This document shows positions 5,401 through 7,397 of a stretch of 7,397 nucleotides of DNA, one piece after another (position 1 is the stretch's first letter; each line of letters starts with the position of its first letter). This stretch comes from an uncultured Bacteroidales bacterium (lineage in GTDB: Bacteria; Bacteroidota; Bacteroidia; Bacteroidales; UBA932). Location of the stretch: contig CAMOKK010000063.1 in the NCBI GenBank assembly GCA_946617545.1, positions 1-7,397 of the forward strand. Direction: 5' to 3'. The notes under the pieces are model-generated. The model was not told where the DNA came from, did not search any database, and saw only the letters and a list, made by a program, of their open reading frames with translations. The position numbers and the translations under genes are program-made.

Positions 5401-7397
5401 ATGAGAAGAGTTTTCTTGCTTGCAGGGGGACTGCTGCTTGCTTTGTCGGCCCATTCCCAAGTGTTTAACCGGGCTCCGCTGGAGGAAACCCGCTTTGCCG
5501 AACTTCCCCTTGGCGCCATAGAGGCCCGGGGCTGGCTGCAGGAGCAACTTCAAAGGCAGGCCGACGGGCTTACCGGCCATCTGGACCAGGTTTACCCGCA
5601 GGTGATGGGCCCGTCCAATGCCTGGTTGGGAGGAGACGGAGACGCCTGGGAGAGAGGACCTTACTGGGTGGACGGCCTGCTTCCGCTGGCCTACCAGCTG
5701 GGCGACTCCGCCCTCAAGGAAAAGGCCCTTCGCTGGGTGGAATCCATCCTTGCATCCCAGCAGCCGGACGGCTATCTGGGACCTGCGCAGGATCATCCCT
5801 TTGTTTATGGCCTGCAGCGGGGCCAGACCCACGATTGGTGGCCCAAGATGGTGGCTGTCAAAATCCTGAAACAATACTATATGGCCACCGGAGATGCAAG
5901 GGCCACAGACTGTCTGACCAGCTATTTCCATTACCAGCTCTCCACGCTGGAGGAATATCCGTTGGACCATTGGACGGATTGGGGCCGATGGAGGGGAGCC
6001 GACAACTTGGATGTAGTCTATTGGCTGTATAACCTCACCGGAGACCCGCAGTTATTGAATTTGGGAGAACTGCTCCATGCCCAGACGACGGACTGGACAG
6101 AACTCTTTTTGAGCGGGGACATCTTTACCCGGCAGGGGAGCGTACACTGCGTGAACCTGGGGCAGGGATTCAAGGCTCCCGGCGTGTGGTGGCAGTACTC
6201 CCATGATGCCCGTGACCTGGAGTCCCTGGCGCGGGCAGAGGAGAGCATCCGCCATACCGTGGGGCTTCCCACCGGGCTCTGGGCCGGAGACGAGATGCTC
6301 CATTGGGGTCATCCATCCCGCGGCAGCGAGCTCTGCACGGCGGTGGAGATGATGTACTCGCTGGAAACCCTCCTCCGTATTACCGGCACGCCCCATTGGG
6401 CCGATTATCTGGAACGTGTGGCCTTCAACGCTCTCCCTACCCAGGTAAACGACGATTTCACGGGAAAGCAGTATTATCAGCAGGTCAATCAGGTATCGGC
6501 CACCCAAACCTGGCGGCCCTTTTCTACCCCGCATGATGATACGGATGTGCTCTTCGGTACGCTGAACGGCTATCCCTGCTGCCTGTCCAACATGCACCAG
6601 GGCTGGCCCAAGTTTACGCAGAATCTCTGGTATGCATCGGCCGACGGCGGCCTGGCGGCGCTGGTCTATGCCCCCTGCCGGGTGACGGCACGGGTGGCAG
6701 GCGGCGTGGAGGTCTGTGTAGAGGAAGAGACGGAGTATCCCTTCCGGGAGAAGCTGCGTTTCCGGCTTTCCTTCCCTTCCCGGAAGGTAAGGAAGGCGGC
6801 CTTCCCGCTTTATTTCCGGGTGCCGGAGTGGTGTGCATCGGCCCTTGTTTGCGTGAACGGGGAAGCGGTGGAGGCTCCTGCCTCGGAAGGACTCCTTTGC
6901 CTGATGCGGGAGTGGAAGAAGGGGGATGTGGTGGAACTGACCTTCCCCATGGAAATAAAGACGGAAGAGTGGTTTGACAAGGCCTGGAGCGTGGTTCGCG
7001 GCCCGTTGGTGTATGCCCTCAAGATGGAGGAACAGTGGACTTGGAAGCCCTTCGAGGGCCGGGACCGCTACTACGGAGAAGGCGCCTGGGAGGTAAGCAG
7101 CCCCACTTCGTGGAACTACTGCTTCATGCGGGACCGTTTCAAGGCCGATGACTGCTCCGTGGAATTCCGCTCCGTCCCCCTTTATCCCTGGACGCTGGAA
7201 GGAGCTCCGGTTCTTCTTCGCGTTCCGGCGCGGGTGCTGCCCCACTGGACGGACGTGGAATCCGTGGCTTTCTGGACGGAAGATGGAAATGACACCGGGG
7301 AAGACGTCACACTGGAACTCATCCCTTACGGTTGCACCACACTTAGAATAGCGGAATTTCCCACTCGCATCGTTCCTTGGGATTTGAAATTCCGGGA
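5401..7397 (+). CDS. DUF1680/GH127-type glycoside hydrolase, exported (C-terminus off the right edge)
   Basis: The frame stays open for 665 residues to the window edge. Residues 1-19 are a signal peptide with probable cleavage at AHS|Q20, and no lipobox, so a periplasmic or secreted protein. The (alpha/alpha)6 barrel shows QQPDGYLGP at 120-128 and HDWWPKM at 144-150. The GSELC segment has E310 and C312, and PCCLSN has C393-C394. In characterised GH127 beta-L-arabinofuranosidase (HypBA1) the equivalent Glu and three Cys hold a zinc, and the first Cys of the CC pair is the nucleophile. E298 in GDE is a plausible acid/base. A C-terminal beta domain ends in LIPYGCTTLRI (640-650), a motif close to the usual family end, so little is missing. 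Related families GH142 and GH146 share the fold, so L-arabinofuranose is likely but not proven as substrate. It follows the GH3 gene by nine bases. Confidence 0.88.
   Translation, partial: MRRVFLLAGGLLLALSAHSQVFNRAPLEETRFAELPLGAIEARGWLQEQLQRQADGLTGHLDQVYPQVMGPSNAWLGGDGDAWERGPYWVDGLLPLAYQLGDSALKEKALRWVESILASQQPDGYLGPAQDHPFVYGLQRGQTHDWWPKMVAVKILKQYYMATGDARATDCLTSYFHYQLSTLEEYPLDHWTDWGRWRGADNLDVVYWLYNLTGDPQLLNLGELLHAQTTDWTELFLSGDIFTRQGSVHCVNLGQGFKAPGVWWQYSHDARDLESLARAEESIRHTVGLPTGLWAGDEMLHWGHPSRGSELCTAVEMMYSLETLLRITGTPHWADYLERVAFNALPTQVNDDFTGKQYYQQVNQVSATQTWRPFSTPHDDTDVLFGTLNGYPCCLSNMHQGWPKFTQNLWYASADGGLAALVYAPCRVTARVAGGVEVCVEEETEYPFREKLRFRLSFPSRKVRKAAFPLYFRVPEWCASALVCVNGEAVEAPASEGLLCLMREWKKGDVVELTFPMEIKTEEWFDKAWSVVRGPLVYALKMEEQWTWKPFEGRDRYYGEGAWEVSSPTSWNYCFMRDRFKADDCSVEFRSVPLYPWTLEGAPVLLRVPARVLPHWTDVESVAFWTEDGNDTGEDVTLELIPYGCTTLRIAEFPTRIVPWDLKFR

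Noticed and set aside
6052..7245. Minus-strand open frame (397 residues) opposite the DUF1680 gene
   Set aside because: Low-complexity His/Gly/Pro/Arg-rich shadow; the plus-strand frame carries conserved family motifs throughout.
1..7397. CRISPR array, tRNA/rRNA, insertion sequence, phage or defence genes
   Set aside because: No repeat array, structured RNA gene, transposase or integrase motif was seen on either strand. The window is densely filled with metabolic genes.

Overview
The window looks like chromosomal DNA from a G+C-rich member of the Bacteroidota, probably of the gut Bacteroidales type. Three things point there: promoter elements of the TAnnTTTG class in the AT-rich intergenic region, no Shine-Dalgarno sequences before the starts, and the gene content (a lipoprotein GH3 enzyme, an exported DUF1680/GH127-type enzyme and a mutarotase-like protein next to a sugar-type MFS permease). 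Genus cannot be fixed from the sequence; an Alistipes-like or other high-G+C Bacteroidales host is only a guess.

Five protein-coding genes fill almost the whole window, as two divergent operons with their 5' ends facing each other across about 90 bp (2231-2322). Leftward: an MFS permease (983-2230), then an L-fucose/L-arabinose isomerase-like protein (from 983, running off the left edge), joined by a one-base TAATG stop/start overlap. Rightward: an aldose 1-epimerase-like protein (2323-3168), a GH3 glycosidase lipoprotein (3175-5391) and a DUF1680/GH127-type glycosidase (from 5401, running off the right edge close to its natural C-terminus). The gaps are 6 and 9 bases. No RNA genes, mobile elements, CRISPR arrays or terminators were seen. 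There is no gene-free stretch above 300 bases.

Inferred working model: the GH3 and DUF1680 enzymes act outside the cytoplasm to release monosaccharides from a plant-type or host-type glycoside. The permease imports the product, the mutarotase-like protein equilibrates anomers, and the isomerase-like protein makes the aldose/ketose conversion. The pairing of a DUF1680 enzyme with a FucI/AraA-family protein suggests L-arabinose, L-fucose or a related sugar, but the sequence does not settle the substrate. No SusC/SusD pair, sugar kinase, aldolase or regulator is in the window.

The least ordinary part is the intergenic control region. It has the same -7 octamer (TATTTTTG) on both strands. It also has an 8-bp direct repeat with a 10-bp period at the expected transcription start of the leftward operon, and an apparent near-leaderless start for the rightward operon.
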